Below, piece by piece: positions 8,619-17,959 of a stretch of 51,439 bases of DNA. The translations under genes and the position numbers were made by a program. Origin of the DNA: Treponema sp. (GTDB lineage: Bacteria; Spirochaetota; Spirochaetia; Treponematales; Breznakiellaceae); contig WQYB01000011.1 of NCBI GenBank assembly GCA_009781475.1, positions 1 to 51,439 on the forward strand. Reading direction: 5' to 3'. Below the pieces are notes generated by a model. It had not been told where the DNA came from. It made no database searches and was given only the letters and a program-made list of their open reading frames with translations. How positions within the stretch are numbered: position 1 is the stretch's first letter; each line of letters starts with the position of its first letter.

Positions 8619-10157
8619 ATGGCAAAAAAAGATAAAAAATTACCGGCTGAAGAGAAAATCTCCGCTACTGAAGAAATATATAAAAAGTTCAAACAAAGAC
8701 CCGGTCTTTATATAGGTTCTGTTGTTATTCTTATTCTTGTTGTTATTGCGTTTGTAGGCGGCGATTTTATCGCCGGAGGCGGTCTTGACCGAAGAAACAG
8801 GGATTTAACTTTTGGTTATTATGATAATGTACCGATTACGCTTATACCCGGTAATTATTTTTCGGAAAACTTGCAAAACATGGAAAGAATGTTTCGGGCT
8901 CAAGGCGTTGATGTTAATGATTTTATAATATCCGCTCAAATTTGGCGCAGAGCTTTTGAAGGAACAGTAACACATACCGCTATTTTGGAAATGATGAGAA
9001 AATCAAATTATGATGTTCCAAAAAATAAAGTCGACAGAGAAGTAGCAAGATTACCTTTTTTTCAGGAAGACGGCCGTTTTTCCAGAACCTTATATCATCA
9101 ATATCCGGAATCCACACGTAATTCAATATGGCGGCAGGAATACGAAAAACTTATTAAATTAATGTTTTTTAGTGATTATTCGGGGTTATTAAAATCTGAA
9201 GGAGAAGCGTTATTTATTGCCAATATGTCATCCCCTTTACGTTCCTTTGAAATGGTAGCTTTTAAGGTAGATAATTTTCCTGAAAGTGAATACCTGTCTT
9301 ACGCTCAGAATAATTCCTCTCTTTTTAATTCAATTCATATGTCAAGGATCACATTAGGTTCCAATGAAAGAGAAGCAAGAAGAGTTCTTTCTTCCGTTAA
9401 AGACGGAATTACTACATTCGAAGATGCCGCTAAAAATCATTCGCAGGATATGTACAAAGAAAACGGCGGTGATATGGGCAGGCGTTTCTTTTATGAACTT
9501 GATCGGGAAATAATTAATCCTTCTGATCGCGAAGCTATTTTTAAACTCCGCAACGGAGAAATAAGTGATATTGTCATGACAGTTGACGGCTGGGCATTTT
9601 TCCGTGTAGAAAATGAAACAATACAGGCTAATTTTAATGATGAAATTGTTATGGACAGAGTACGCACCTTTATAAGGAATTTTGAAAGAGGCAAAATGGA
9701 AGATTGGGCTATTGAACAGGCGAATGAATTTATTTCAGATGCGAAAGAAAATGGGTTTGATAATGCCGCTCGCTGGCGTAATATGGATAGGCACGCTTTT
9801 GGACCTCTTCCCGTTAATTACGGAGGCACTGAACTTTTTACTTCGTTGGATTCTTTTTCAATGACAGGTTTTTCTTCTCAGGAATTAAATACATTGGCAC
9901 GTAATGAAAATTTCTGGAAAATCGCTTTTTCTGCGCCTGTAAATACGCCTTCTCATTGGCTGGTTCAAGGTAACAATGTAATAGTATTATTTCCTGTTGA
10001 AGAAACAACAGCTGATGAGTTATCTATTGAAAATACAGCTTCTATGTTTACATCCTGGTGGCTAAGTTATATCAGCGAACAATTAATGCAGCAATTTTTT
10101 ATTAACTCCTCAAAATTTGATGATATTTTTTGGGAAGTTTATTTTCCGTCAAATTAA
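8619..10157 (+). CDS. Membrane-anchored parvulin-type peptidyl-prolyl isomerase (PpiD/SurA-like)
   Basis: A 512-residue envelope chaperone candidate. A short basic cytoplasmic N-terminus is followed by one membrane helix (YIGSVVILILVVIAFVGGDF). Next comes a SurA-N-like helical region, and a parvulin domain at about residues 240-330 (HMSRITLGSNEREARRVL, FEDAAKNHSQD, NGGDMGRRF). That layout matches PpiD-type foldases acting on exported proteins. The ATG at 8619 follows GAGG at 8609-8612; a TTG at 8607 is in frame but less likely. Its sequence is divergent, so isomerase activity is not certain. Confidence 0.88.
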   Translation: MAKKDKKLPAEEKISATEEIYKKFKQRPGLYIGSVVILILVVIAFVGGDFIAGGGLDRRNRDLTFGYYDNVPITLIPGNYFSENLQNMERMFRAQGVDVNDFIISAQIWRRAFEGTVTHTAILEMMRKSNYDVPKNKVDREVARLPFFQEDGRFSRTLYHQYPESTRNSIWRQEYEKLIKLMFFSDYSGLLKSEGEALFIANMSSPLRSFEMVAFKVDNFPESEYLSYAQNNSSLFNSIHMSRITLGSNEREARRVLSSVKDGITTFEDAAKNHSQDMYKENGGDMGRRFFYELDREIINPSDREAIFKLRNGEISDIVMTVDGWAFFRVENETIQANFNDEIVMDRVRTFIRNFERGKMEDWAIEQANEFISDAKENGFDNAARWRNMDRHAFGPLPVNYGGTELFTSLDSFSMTGFSSQELNTLARNENFWKIAFSAPVNTPSHWLVQGNNVIVLFPVEETTADELSIENTASMFTSWWLSYISEQLMQQFFINSSKFDDIFWEVYFPSN

Positions 10158-10160
10158 TGT

Positions 10161-11840
10161 ATGAATGCCGTGTTACAGCCAGACGGCAGATTTGTCAAAA
10201 ACGGGATAACGCTTCTTTCCGGTGTTGATCCTGTCGGTCGTGCCGAAAAAACGGTTAATTCGTTAGTTGTCAAAGAAAAAACTCTTTTTTTATGTCTGTC
10301 TCCATTATTTGGATACGGGCTTTCCTGTCTTGTTTCACGTTTAGAAACAGAGGCTCCAGGTTCTGCTGTTTTGTGTATTGAAGCTGATTCTGAATTGTTT
10401 GAATTTTCAAAAAAAAACATAAAACCTTCTTTACTTGATAATAATTTAGTGCGTTTAACAAACATTTGTGACGGCGAAAATCTTTATTCATTTATTTGTT
10501 ATACCTGGGGACAGATGGCGTTTCGCCGGATAGAAGTAATCAAGCTGACAGGCGGCTGGCAGTTATTTACTGATGTTTATGATTTACTTGGCAATTATAT
10601 ACGCCGCCGGATTGCAACTGATTGGAGCAATGTTTTAACACTTACAAAACTGGGTCGTTTATATATCCGCAACACTTTACGCAATCTGGCTGTTTTATCT
10701 GAGTTTAATCCGCAGCAGGTTTTTTCAATTGATGAATTATCTTTTGGAAGCGATCCTGTTCTAGTACTAGGAGCGGGACCTTCGTTAGACGAAACTCTAG
10801 ATATATTATGCCGTTTTTTTCCGCCGCTGGAAAAAAAACCTTTTAAAATTGTTTGTGTTGATACCTGTATTTATGCATTAAAAGAGCGGGATATTATACC
10901 GGATTTAATTTTTATTCTTGAAAGTCAGCACTGGAATCTGCGCGATTTTATCGGCTGCAAGGATTGGAATGTCAATATTGCAATAGACATATCTTCTCTG
11001 CCTGCATCGGCGGGGCTTTTGTCAGGAAATAAATATATATTTATGACACCGTGGACTGAGTTAAAAATATTTAAAAGATTAAAAGAAGCTAATCTTCTTC
11101 CTGTTAGTATCGCGCCGCTTGGTTCTGTAGGATTAACAGCAGTTGAATCGGCGCGGCGTTTAACTAATGGCAAAATAATCTGCGCAGGATTAGATTTTTC
11201 GTTTACTGACAGTAAATATCATGCGCGATCTACTCCCGGTCATAAAAGTAAATTGAATTTACAGAATCGTTTTAAAAGTATTTTAAATACAATAGCTTAT
11301 GAATCTTATTCCATAACAGATGTTTCAAAATCCGGTCTTTCCGTTAAAACAAGCGCTGTTATGCGCGGTTATCGTGATTTATTTGAGCAGGAATTCAGCG
11401 GCGATTGCAGGATATTTGACATAGAAGGAAGCGGACTGCCGTTGGGAATAAAAACCCTCTCGATGGAAGAAGCGATTAATTTGTTAAAATTAGATAAAGA
11501 AGAAATCACACAGAGGCACAAAGGCACGGAGGAGGAAGAACAAAAAAAATTAACTCCGTGTACTCCGTGTCTCCGTGTGAAAAATTCCGAATTAATTAAA
11601 TTTTATAATATCGAAATAAAATTATTAATAGAATTGAAAAAATTGCTTACAGGTGATGATGAAATGAACAACGAAAAACTTACGGAATTAATCGAAGAAT
11701 GTGATTATCTTTGGGCGCATTTTCCCGATTATTCAGGCGGGCGCAAACCGAATATAAGCGATGTTTCATTTTTAAAACGAATACGCGCAGAAATTGACCC
11801 GATGTTAAAACTTCTTGAAAGGGTTAAAAAAGAAATTTAA
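10161..11840 (+). CDS. DUF115 / MAF-type protein with inserted palindrome
   Basis: A 559-residue protein of the DUF115 (motility-associated factor, MptE-like) family. The Rossmann-like core is seen around residues 195-370: PVLVLGAGPSLDETL, KIVCVDTCIYALKERDI, PDLIFILESQHWN, and GKIICAGLDFSFTDSKYHAR. Family members are linked to flagellin glycosylation or sugar transfer, which would fit a motile spirochaete. Residues ~449-474 are encoded by an imperfect palindrome (see 11506-11580) and are probably an insertion. The gene starts four bases after the PPIase stop. Confidence 0.85.
   Translation: MNAVLQPDGRFVKNGITLLSGVDPVGRAEKTVNSLVVKEKTLFLCLSPLFGYGLSCLVSRLETEAPGSAVLCIEADSELFEFSKKNIKPSLLDNNLVRLTNICDGENLYSFICYTWGQMAFRRIEVIKLTGGWQLFTDVYDLLGNYIRRRIATDWSNVLTLTKLGRLYIRNTLRNLAVLSEFNPQQVFSIDELSFGSDPVLVLGAGPSLDETLDILCRFFPPLEKKPFKIVCVDTCIYALKERDIIPDLIFILESQHWNLRDFIGCKDWNVNIAIDISSLPASAGLLSGNKYIFMTPWTELKIFKRLKEANLLPVSIAPLGSVGLTAVESARRLTNGKIICAGLDFSFTDSKYHARSTPGHKSKLNLQNRFKSILNTIAYESYSITDVSKSGLSVKTSAVMRGYRDLFEQEFSGDCRIFDIEGSGLPLGIKTLSMEEAINLLKLDKEEITQRHKGTEEEEQKKLTPCTPCLRVKNSELIKFYNIEIKLLIELKKLLTGDDEMNNEKLTELIEECDYLWAHFPDYSGGRKPNISDVSFLKRIRAEIDPMLKLLERVKKEI
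11506..11580. repeat. Imperfect palindrome inserted in DUF115 reading frame
   Basis: The left arm at 11506-11533 is built from CACAGAGG / CACAAAGG / CACGGAGG units. The right arm at 11553-11580 is ACTCCGTGT / ACTCCGTGT / CTCCGTGTGA, close to its reverse complement, so a stem of about 27 bp can form around a purine-rich loop. The reading frame passes straight through, giving a charged and Cys-containing stretch (EITQRHKGTEEEE, then LTPCTPCLRV) unlike its surroundings. Confidence 0.85.
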
Positions 11841-11842
11841 TT

Positions 11843-12727
11843 TTACTCAAAAACTTCATCTGCAAAAGGAATAGATTCCATCGCCCCTTTTTTTGAAACA
11901 GTTATCGAAGCTGCTTTGCATGCAATTGATAAAGATTGCTGAATAGGCATATTTTTTTCTCTTGCTGTCAGGAAAAAACCGGTAAAAGTGTCTCCTGCTG
12001 CGGTTGTGTCTACCACAGGAACTTTAACAATATCATTTTTTAATCTGGTTTCTCCAAAACCGTAAAAAACTCCGTCTTTTCCTGCTGTAAGGATAATTTC
12101 TGATGATGGATAAAGTTCTGTCAATTTTTCAAGAGAATCTTGCGGACTTGTATCAGGTGTAAGCCCTGCAAGAGCCGAGCTTTCAATTTCATTGACAAAA
12201 ATCCAATCGGCAAGATTTAAAGGAAGCAAGGTGATTTTTTCGTTAAAAGGCGAAGGGTTAAGACAAATTCTCATATTTTGTTTTTTTGCAATTTCCATTA
12301 TTAATTTAAGATGGACAATTTCATTTTGTAAAACGATAATATCACCGGGATCAAATCCGGCAATAGTTTCTTGTACTTCTTGTATTGTAATTTCTTCGTT
12401 TCCGCCTGGGTATAAAATTATGGAATTTTGTCCGTTTTTATCGATTTGAATAATTGCCTGTCCTGTAGCTCCGCCGTATTCTATTACTCTGCCGGTATTG
12501 ATTCCATAAGACTCTAAAAGTTCTAAAATAAACTTACCATCAGTGCCTATTTTACCTGCCATATAAACCGGCAGTCCCGCCTTTGCAAGAGCTGCCGCCT
12601 GATTTGCTCCCTTGCCGCCTGCGCTTTTTGCAAACAAAGAACTGCTGATTGTTTCGCCGGGTTTTACAATGTGGTCAACAGAGTATAAAAGATCGATATT
12701 TATTGAGCCAAATACAAGTACTTTCAT
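11843..12727 (-). CDS. rbsK: Ribokinase (PfkB family)
   Basis: Ribokinase phosphorylates D-ribose to ribose 5-phosphate. The 294 residues carry the N-terminal VFGSINIDLLY, the substrate loop SAGGKGANQAAALAKAG, and the C-terminal VDTTAAGDTFTGFF with the catalytic Asp and anion hole. These match RbsK better than general sugar kinases. It is divergent from the nucleoside hydrolase at 12784 with a 56-bp gap. Together they could turn a nucleoside into base plus ribose 5-phosphate. Confidence 0.9.
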   Translation of the reverse strand: MKVLVFGSINIDLLYSVDHIVKPGETISSSLFAKSAGGKGANQAAALAKAGLPVYMAGKIGTDGKFILELLESYGINTGRVIEYGGATGQAIIQIDKNGQNSIILYPGGNEEITIQEVQETIAGFDPGDIIVLQNEIVHLKLIMEIAKKQNMRICLNPSPFNEKITLLPLNLADWIFVNEIESSALAGLTPDTSPQDSLEKLTELYPSSEIILTAGKDGVFYGFGETRLKNDIVKVPVVDTTAAGDTFTGFFLTAREKNMPIQQSLSIACKAASITVSKKGAMESIPFADEVFE

Positions 12728-12783
12728 AAATTTATGTTATAATAATACTTGGGAAATTAAAACTATTATACAGGAGATTAATT

Positions 12784-13767
12784 ATGGATAATATGGAAAA
12801 TATAGTTAAACCTCAAACTGCCCCTTTATGGACAGATTTTGTCGGACCAGGTGAAAATCAGAATCAGGGGCTTCTTTCGCGGCTTCAAAAACCGAATAGG
12901 AAAATAGATGTAGTTTTAGATACCGATACATTTAACGAAATTGATGATCAATATGCGCTTGCTTTATTAATAAAATCCGATGAAAAACTGACTATAAAAG
13001 GATTATACGCCGCTCCGTTTTTTAATCAAAACTCTTCCAGCCCTGCCGATGGTATGGAAAAAAGTTACAGTGAAATTTTCAATGTTCTTACTTTGATGAA
13101 ACGAGATGATTTAAAACCATTGGTTAAAAGGGGTTCTTTCCGTTATTTACCAAGTGAAACAGAATATGTCGAATCTGATGCGGCAAGAAATCTTGTTGAA
13201 CTTGCTATGTCGTATTCGCCTGAAAATCCTTTATATGTTGTTGGTATCGGCGCTATTACAAATATTGCTTCGGCTATTATAATGCAGCCTGCGATAATCG
13301 ACCGTATTGTTATTGTGTGGCTTGGAGGCAGCGCTTTACATTGGCAGGATAATATGGAGTTTAATATATCGCAGGATGTAGCTGCATCAAGGGTTGTATT
13401 CGGATGCGGAGCCGCATTGGTACAGCTTCCGTGCATGGGTGTAGTTTCTTCTTTTACAACAAGCGGACCGGAACTTGAATATTGGCTTAGAGGAAAAAAT
13501 GATTTATGCAATTATCTTTTGGATGTTACAACAAAAGCTGCCAATCATGATTCAGGTATTTCTACATGGACTCGTGTTATTTGGGATGTTACGGCAATCG
13601 GCTGGCTTTTAGACGGCGATTTTATGAACGATAGGTTGGAACATTGTCCAATCCCAGAATACAGTCACCGGTACAGTTTTGATAACCGCCGCCACCTTTA
13701 CCGTTATGTTTACCACATTAATAGGGACAATCTTTTTAAAGAACTGTTTGAAAAGCTGGCGAAATAA
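12784..13767 (+). CDS. Nucleoside hydrolase family protein
   Basis: A 327-residue protein of the inosine-uridine nucleoside hydrolase fold, which cleaves the N-glycosidic bond of ribonucleosides. The metal-binding motif at about residues 46-55 reads DTDTFNEIDDQYALA, a variant with extra residues compared with the classic DTDPGIDD. VGIGAITNIASAI and IVWLGGS also match the family, and CNYLLDV / SGISTWTRVIWDVTAI cover the region near the second metal ligand. AGGAG precedes the ATG. It is divergent from rbsK, which supports a ribonucleoside salvage role. Confidence 0.9.
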   Translation: MDNMENIVKPQTAPLWTDFVGPGENQNQGLLSRLQKPNRKIDVVLDTDTFNEIDDQYALALLIKSDEKLTIKGLYAAPFFNQNSSSPADGMEKSYSEIFNVLTLMKRDDLKPLVKRGSFRYLPSETEYVESDAARNLVELAMSYSPENPLYVVGIGAITNIASAIIMQPAIIDRIVIVWLGGSALHWQDNMEFNISQDVAASRVVFGCGAALVQLPCMGVVSSFTTSGPELEYWLRGKNDLCNYLLDVTTKAANHDSGISTWTRVIWDVTAIGWLLDGDFMNDRLEHCPIPEYSHRYSFDNRRHLYRYVYHINRDNLFKELFEKLAK

Positions 13768-13769
13768 TT

Positions 13770-15575
13770 TTATTCATCGCGGGATTTTAACACAGCTAAA
13801 AACGCACTTTGCGGAAGCTCAACATCGCCGACCATTTTCATGCGTTTTTTGCCTTCTTTTTGTTTTTCCAAAAGTTTTCGTTTGCGCGTAATATCGCCGC
13901 CGTAACATTTTGCAAGTACGTCTTTGCGAAGTGCGTTTACAGTTTCTCTGGCAATTACATGGCTGCCAATCGCGCCCTGTATGGGGATCTTAAACTGCTG
14001 GCGCGGGATTTCATCACGCAGCCTTTCGCAGAATTTTCTCGCACGATCGTATGCGCTGTCTTTAAAAACAAGCTGAGAAAGCGCGTCTACAGGTTTACTG
14101 TTAAGCAGAATGTCAAGTTTTACAAGTTCTGTAGCTTTATAACCGGAAATATCATAATCGAATGACGCATAACCGCGGCTTATACTTTTTAAGCGATCGT
14201 AAAAATCGAATAATACTTCGGCAAGCGGCATATCAAAAATAAGTTCGACTCTTTTTTCATCGAGGTAGGTCATGTTTGTTTGTACACCTCTTTTTTCCAT
14301 GCAAAGCGTCATTATATTTCCAAGATAATCTGTAGGTGTAATTACAGCGGCGCGGATGTACGGCTCTTCTGCGCTTTCAAGGCGGCCTTCGTCGGGATAG
14401 TCGACAGGATTGTCGATAAACATTTCTTCGCCGCCTTTTACTTTTACTTTGTATTTAACAGAAGGAGCTGTAAAAATAACCGATTGGTCAAACTCACGTT
14501 CAAGGCGCTCTTGTATAACTTCAAGGTGTAAAAGTCCCAAAAAGCCGCAGCGAAAACCAAAGCCTAAAGCGGCAGAAGAATCTTTTTCATAAATTAAAGA
14601 TGCATCGTTTAATTTTAATTTTTCCATGCTTGTGCGAAGTTCTTCGTAGTCATTTGAATCGACAGGATATATAGAAGAAAAAACAACAGGTTTAACTTCG
14701 CGAAAACCCGGCAGCGCGGATTCGCAAGGATTGTCCGCTCCTGTTACAGTGTCGCCGACACGAACATCGCTTACAGTTTTAATTCCTGCGATAATGTAAC
14801 CAACATCTCCTGCGGAAAGCTCTCCTGTTTCGACTAACGCAAGTTTAAAAACACCGGCTGTTTCAACTTCGTAAACAGAATTGTTTGACATAAAGGTAAT
14901 TTTCATTCCCTTTTTTATTTTTCCGTCAAACAAGCGAAGATGCACAACTACGCCGCGGTAAGGATCGTAATGGCAGTCAAAAATTAACGCACGCAGCGAA
15001 GATTCAGGATTACCAGAAGGTGCGGGGATTTGGTTTATAATAGCTTCAAAAAGTTCGTCTATACCAATACCCTGACGGGCAGAAACAGGAATTGCTGTAT
15101 CAGAGTCAAGCCCAAGGTCTTTATCTATTTGTTTTTTTACACGGGGAATGTCTGCAGCGTTCATGTCGATTTTATTAATTACAGGTACAATTTCCAGGTT
15201 GTGTTCAAGAGCAAGGTACATATTGGACAAAGTTTGAGCCTGCACACCCTGTGTTGCGTCAACCAAAAGAAGCGCTCCTTCGCAGGAGTTTATCGCACGG
15301 CTTACTTCGTAACTAAAATCAACATGCCCGGGTGTATCAACAAGGTTTAAAGTATATTCTTTGCCGTCAGCGCTTTTGTATGGAATGGTGACAGCCTGGC
15401 TTTTTATGGTAATGCCTCTTTCTCTTTCGATGTCCATGTTATCGAGAATCTGGTTTTGAAAGTTGCGATCGTCAATTATTTTTGCTTTTTGAATGAGCCT
15501 GTCTGCGAGAGTAGACTTACCGTGGTCGATGTGAGCGATTATACAAAAATTCCTGATAAGTGATGTTTGTGCCAT
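13770..15575 (-). CDS. lepA: Elongation factor 4 (LepA GTPase)
   Basis: LepA/EF4 is a ribosome-associated translational GTPase. The 601 residues contain the P-loop AHIDHGKSTLADRL, the switch segment DTPGHVDFSYEVSRA, and NKIDM. The LepA-specific C-terminal region includes GDITRKRKLLEKQKEGKKRM. The ATG at 15575 lacks a Shine-Dalgarno sequence. A TATAGT hexamer lies seven bases upstream, so a leaderless transcript is possible. It converges with the nucleoside hydrolase (2-bp gap) and diverges from the hydratase. Confidence 0.97.
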   Translation of the reverse strand: MAQTSLIRNFCIIAHIDHGKSTLADRLIQKAKIIDDRNFQNQILDNMDIERERGITIKSQAVTIPYKSADGKEYTLNLVDTPGHVDFSYEVSRAINSCEGALLLVDATQGVQAQTLSNMYLALEHNLEIVPVINKIDMNAADIPRVKKQIDKDLGLDSDTAIPVSARQGIGIDELFEAIINQIPAPSGNPESSLRALIFDCHYDPYRGVVVHLRLFDGKIKKGMKITFMSNNSVYEVETAGVFKLALVETGELSAGDVGYIIAGIKTVSDVRVGDTVTGADNPCESALPGFREVKPVVFSSIYPVDSNDYEELRTSMEKLKLNDASLIYEKDSSAALGFGFRCGFLGLLHLEVIQERLEREFDQSVIFTAPSVKYKVKVKGGEEMFIDNPVDYPDEGRLESAEEPYIRAAVITPTDYLGNIMTLCMEKRGVQTNMTYLDEKRVELIFDMPLAEVLFDFYDRLKSISRGYASFDYDISGYKATELVKLDILLNSKPVDALSQLVFKDSAYDRARKFCERLRDEIPRQQFKIPIQGAIGSHVIARETVNALRKDVLAKCYGGDITRKRKLLEKQKEGKKRMKMVGDVELPQSAFLAVLKSRDE

Positions 15576-15590
15576 TGTTCACACTATAGC

Positions 15591-15607
15591 GATTTTATGA
15601 TAAAATC
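15591..15607. promoter_or_regulatory. Inverted repeat between lepA and hydratase
   Basis: GATTTTA-TGA-TAAAATC is a perfect 7-bp inverted repeat in the 58-bp divergent intergenic region. It overlaps plausible -10 sequences for both directions (TAAAAT on the plus strand, and TATAGT just downstream on the minus strand). It may be an operator or only an AT-rich promoter by chance. Confidence 0.4.
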
Positions 15608-15633
15608 ACAATAGCATTATTAAGGAAGGAAAA

Positions 15634-17922
15634 ATGATTGAACTATACAATTCCGGCGCTTATTTAATTAATGGTAAAGAAATAATTAAAGATGAGACCG
15701 ATGCTGCTGCAAAGTTGTCACAATGCGGTATTTCTGTATCAAAAGAGCAGGCAAAAGAAGGGACTATTTCACACGGCATTATAGCCGCTCATAATAAAAA
15801 TAACGATATACAAAACCTTACATTAAGGTTCGATTCACTTACATCACACGATATAACATACGTTGGAATTATTCAGACAGCGCGGGCGAGCGGCATGGAT
15901 AAATTTCCAATGCCGTATGTTTTAACAAATTGCCATAACAGTCTTTGCGCAGTTGGCGGAACAATCAATCAGGATGATCATGTATTCGCTCTTAGCGCTG
16001 CTCAAAAATACGGCGGTATTTATGTGCCGCCGCACTTGGCAGTTATTCACAGTTACAACAGGGAAATGATGGCAGGCTGCGGTAAAATGATTTTAGGCTC
16101 TGACAGCCATACCCGCTACGGAGCACTTGGCACTATGGCAGTTGGTGAAGGCGGCGGAGAACTTGCAAAGCAGCTTGTTGGCAGAACTTATGATATGCAA
16201 GCCCCGGCGGTTGTCGGAATTTATCTTGAGGGTGAAGTAACAAAGGGTGTTGGACCTCAGGATGTTGCTCTTGCGATAATCGGCGCTACATTTAATAACG
16301 GTTATGTAAAAAATAAGGTGATGGAATTTGTAGGTCCCGGTATCGCAAAACTTTCGATAGATTTTAGAAATGGTATCGATGTTATGACAACAGAGACTGC
16401 CTGTTGGTCATCGATTTGGCAGACTGATGGTTTGGTAAAAACTTATCTAAATGATCGCGGCAGAATTGGAGATTACAAAGAGCTTAAACCTGCTAGTGCC
16501 GCATATTATGACGGGTTTATTAAAATAGATTTATCGAAAATACAGCCGTGTATAGCTTTGCCTTTCCATCCAAGTAATGTTTATACAATAAGTGATCTTC
16601 AAAAAAACGCAAAGGATATTTTAGCGAAAACAGAAGAAGAAAATAAAGGCACGGGATTAAATCTTAATCTTGGTGTTAAGTATCGAAACGGCGGAGTGTG
16701 GGCAGAGCAGGCGATTATCGCAGGATGTTCCGGCGGCATTTTTGAAAACATTATGGCAGCTGCGGATATAATGAAAGATACTTCCATTGGCAGCGGAAAT
16801 TTTACAATGAGTGTGTACCCCGAAAGCCAACCCACCTTTTTAGAGCTTGTAAAAAACGGCGCTGTACAGACATTTATGAAAGCGGGTGTTCTTGTGCGTG
16901 AAGCGTTCTGCGGACCTTGTTTCGGCGCGGGAGATACACCGGCAAATAACGAGCTTTCCGTACGTCATGTTACACGCAACTTTATGAACCGCGAAGGCTC
17001 CAAACCTAATGACGGGCAGATTTCTTCTGTAGCATTGATGGATGCCCGCTCAATCGCTGCGACAGCGATCAACGGCGGAAAAATCACAGCGGCAACAGAA
17101 CTTAATGTAAAATACGGCAAGTATAAATTTTTCTTTGACAAGTCAATATATGACAAACGTGTTTATAACGGAACTGGAAAGCCGCAAAATGAAACCGAGC
17201 TTGTTTTTGGTCCCAATATTAAAGACTGGCCTAAAATGCCGCCGCTTCCTGAAAATTTGTTATTAAAAGTGGTCAGTTTCATTACAGACCCTGTTACAAC
17301 TACCGACGAACTTATACCATCAGGAGAAACTTCGTCTTACCGCTCCAATCCGTTAAAACTTGCAGAATTTACTTTAAGCCGAAAAGATCCGGATTATGTA
17401 AAACGTGCAAAAGAAGTACAAGCGATAGGAATTAAAAATGAGTCCGCGGATTTACACGGATTAACGCAGATTGAAAATTCCAGAAAAGAAAATGAAGAAT
17501 TTATTATAGTTTTTGAAAAAATAAAAAAGAATTTCCCAAATTCCGTGCAATTCGGAATTGGAAGTGCGATATTTGCCCGCAAACCCGGTGACGGCTCTGC
17601 CAGAGAGCAGGCAGCCTCCTGTCAGCGGGTACTAGGAGCGAGCGCTAATCTTGCGCTTGAGTATGCGACAAAACGGTATAGGTCTAATCTTATTAACTGG
17701 GGAATACTGCCTTTTATAATTACTGATGAAAGCATTTTTAATCTTGATAGTTTTATTTTCTTCCCCGGCATTAAAACAGCAATTCAGGAGAAGAAAGAAA
17801 CAATTACTGGTTTCGTGTTAGGCGATACTGTTAAAGAACTTACAGCAGCATTGGGTATTTTAACCGATGCCGAACGTCAAATACTTATTGACGGCTGTTT
17901 GATTAACTACTACGCGAAGTAA
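15634..17922 (+). CDS. Aconitase-family hydratase (YbhJ-like)
   Basis: A 762-residue [4Fe-4S] hydro-lyase of the aconitase superfamily. The cluster cysteines are in GCSGGIFEN (near residue 368) and EAFCGPCFGAG (near residue 428). The N-terminal domain has GSDSHTRYGALGTMAVGEGG, and the C-terminal swivel domain has DGSAREQAASCQRVLG where classic aconitases have SSREHAALEPRHLG. That altered active-site loop suggests a substrate other than citrate. It stands alone, divergent from lepA, with AAGGAAGG before the ATG. Its physiological role is not evident from neighbours. Confidence 0.88.
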   Translation: MIELYNSGAYLINGKEIIKDETDAAAKLSQCGISVSKEQAKEGTISHGIIAAHNKNNDIQNLTLRFDSLTSHDITYVGIIQTARASGMDKFPMPYVLTNCHNSLCAVGGTINQDDHVFALSAAQKYGGIYVPPHLAVIHSYNREMMAGCGKMILGSDSHTRYGALGTMAVGEGGGELAKQLVGRTYDMQAPAVVGIYLEGEVTKGVGPQDVALAIIGATFNNGYVKNKVMEFVGPGIAKLSIDFRNGIDVMTTETACWSSIWQTDGLVKTYLNDRGRIGDYKELKPASAAYYDGFIKIDLSKIQPCIALPFHPSNVYTISDLQKNAKDILAKTEEENKGTGLNLNLGVKYRNGGVWAEQAIIAGCSGGIFENIMAAADIMKDTSIGSGNFTMSVYPESQPTFLELVKNGAVQTFMKAGVLVREAFCGPCFGAGDTPANNELSVRHVTRNFMNREGSKPNDGQISSVALMDARSIAATAINGGKITAATELNVKYGKYKFFFDKSIYDKRVYNGTGKPQNETELVFGPNIKDWPKMPPLPENLLLKVVSFITDPVTTTDELIPSGETSSYRSNPLKLAEFTLSRKDPDYVKRAKEVQAIGIKNESADLHGLTQIENSRKENEEFIIVFEKIKKNFPNSVQFGIGSAIFARKPGDGSAREQAASCQRVLGASANLALEYATKRYRSNLINWGILPFIITDESIFNLDSFIFFPGIKTAIQEKKETITGFVLGDTVKELTAALGILTDAERQILIDGCLINYYAK

Positions 17923-17936
17923 ATTTTCCGTGAAAA

Positions 17937-17954
17937 TCCGCGTCAATCTGCGGA
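17937..17954. terminator. Possible shared hairpin terminator
   Basis: TCCGC at 17937-17941 pairs with GCGGA at 17950-17954 across an 8-base loop, followed by CAATTTTAT. It lies in the 37-bp gap between the convergent hydratase and transglutaminase-like genes, so it could end transcription of the hydratase. The stem is short. A related sequence, CCGCGGACAATTT, recurs near 33418, so it could equally be a dispersed repeat. Confidence 0.4.
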
Positions 17955-17959
17955 CAATT

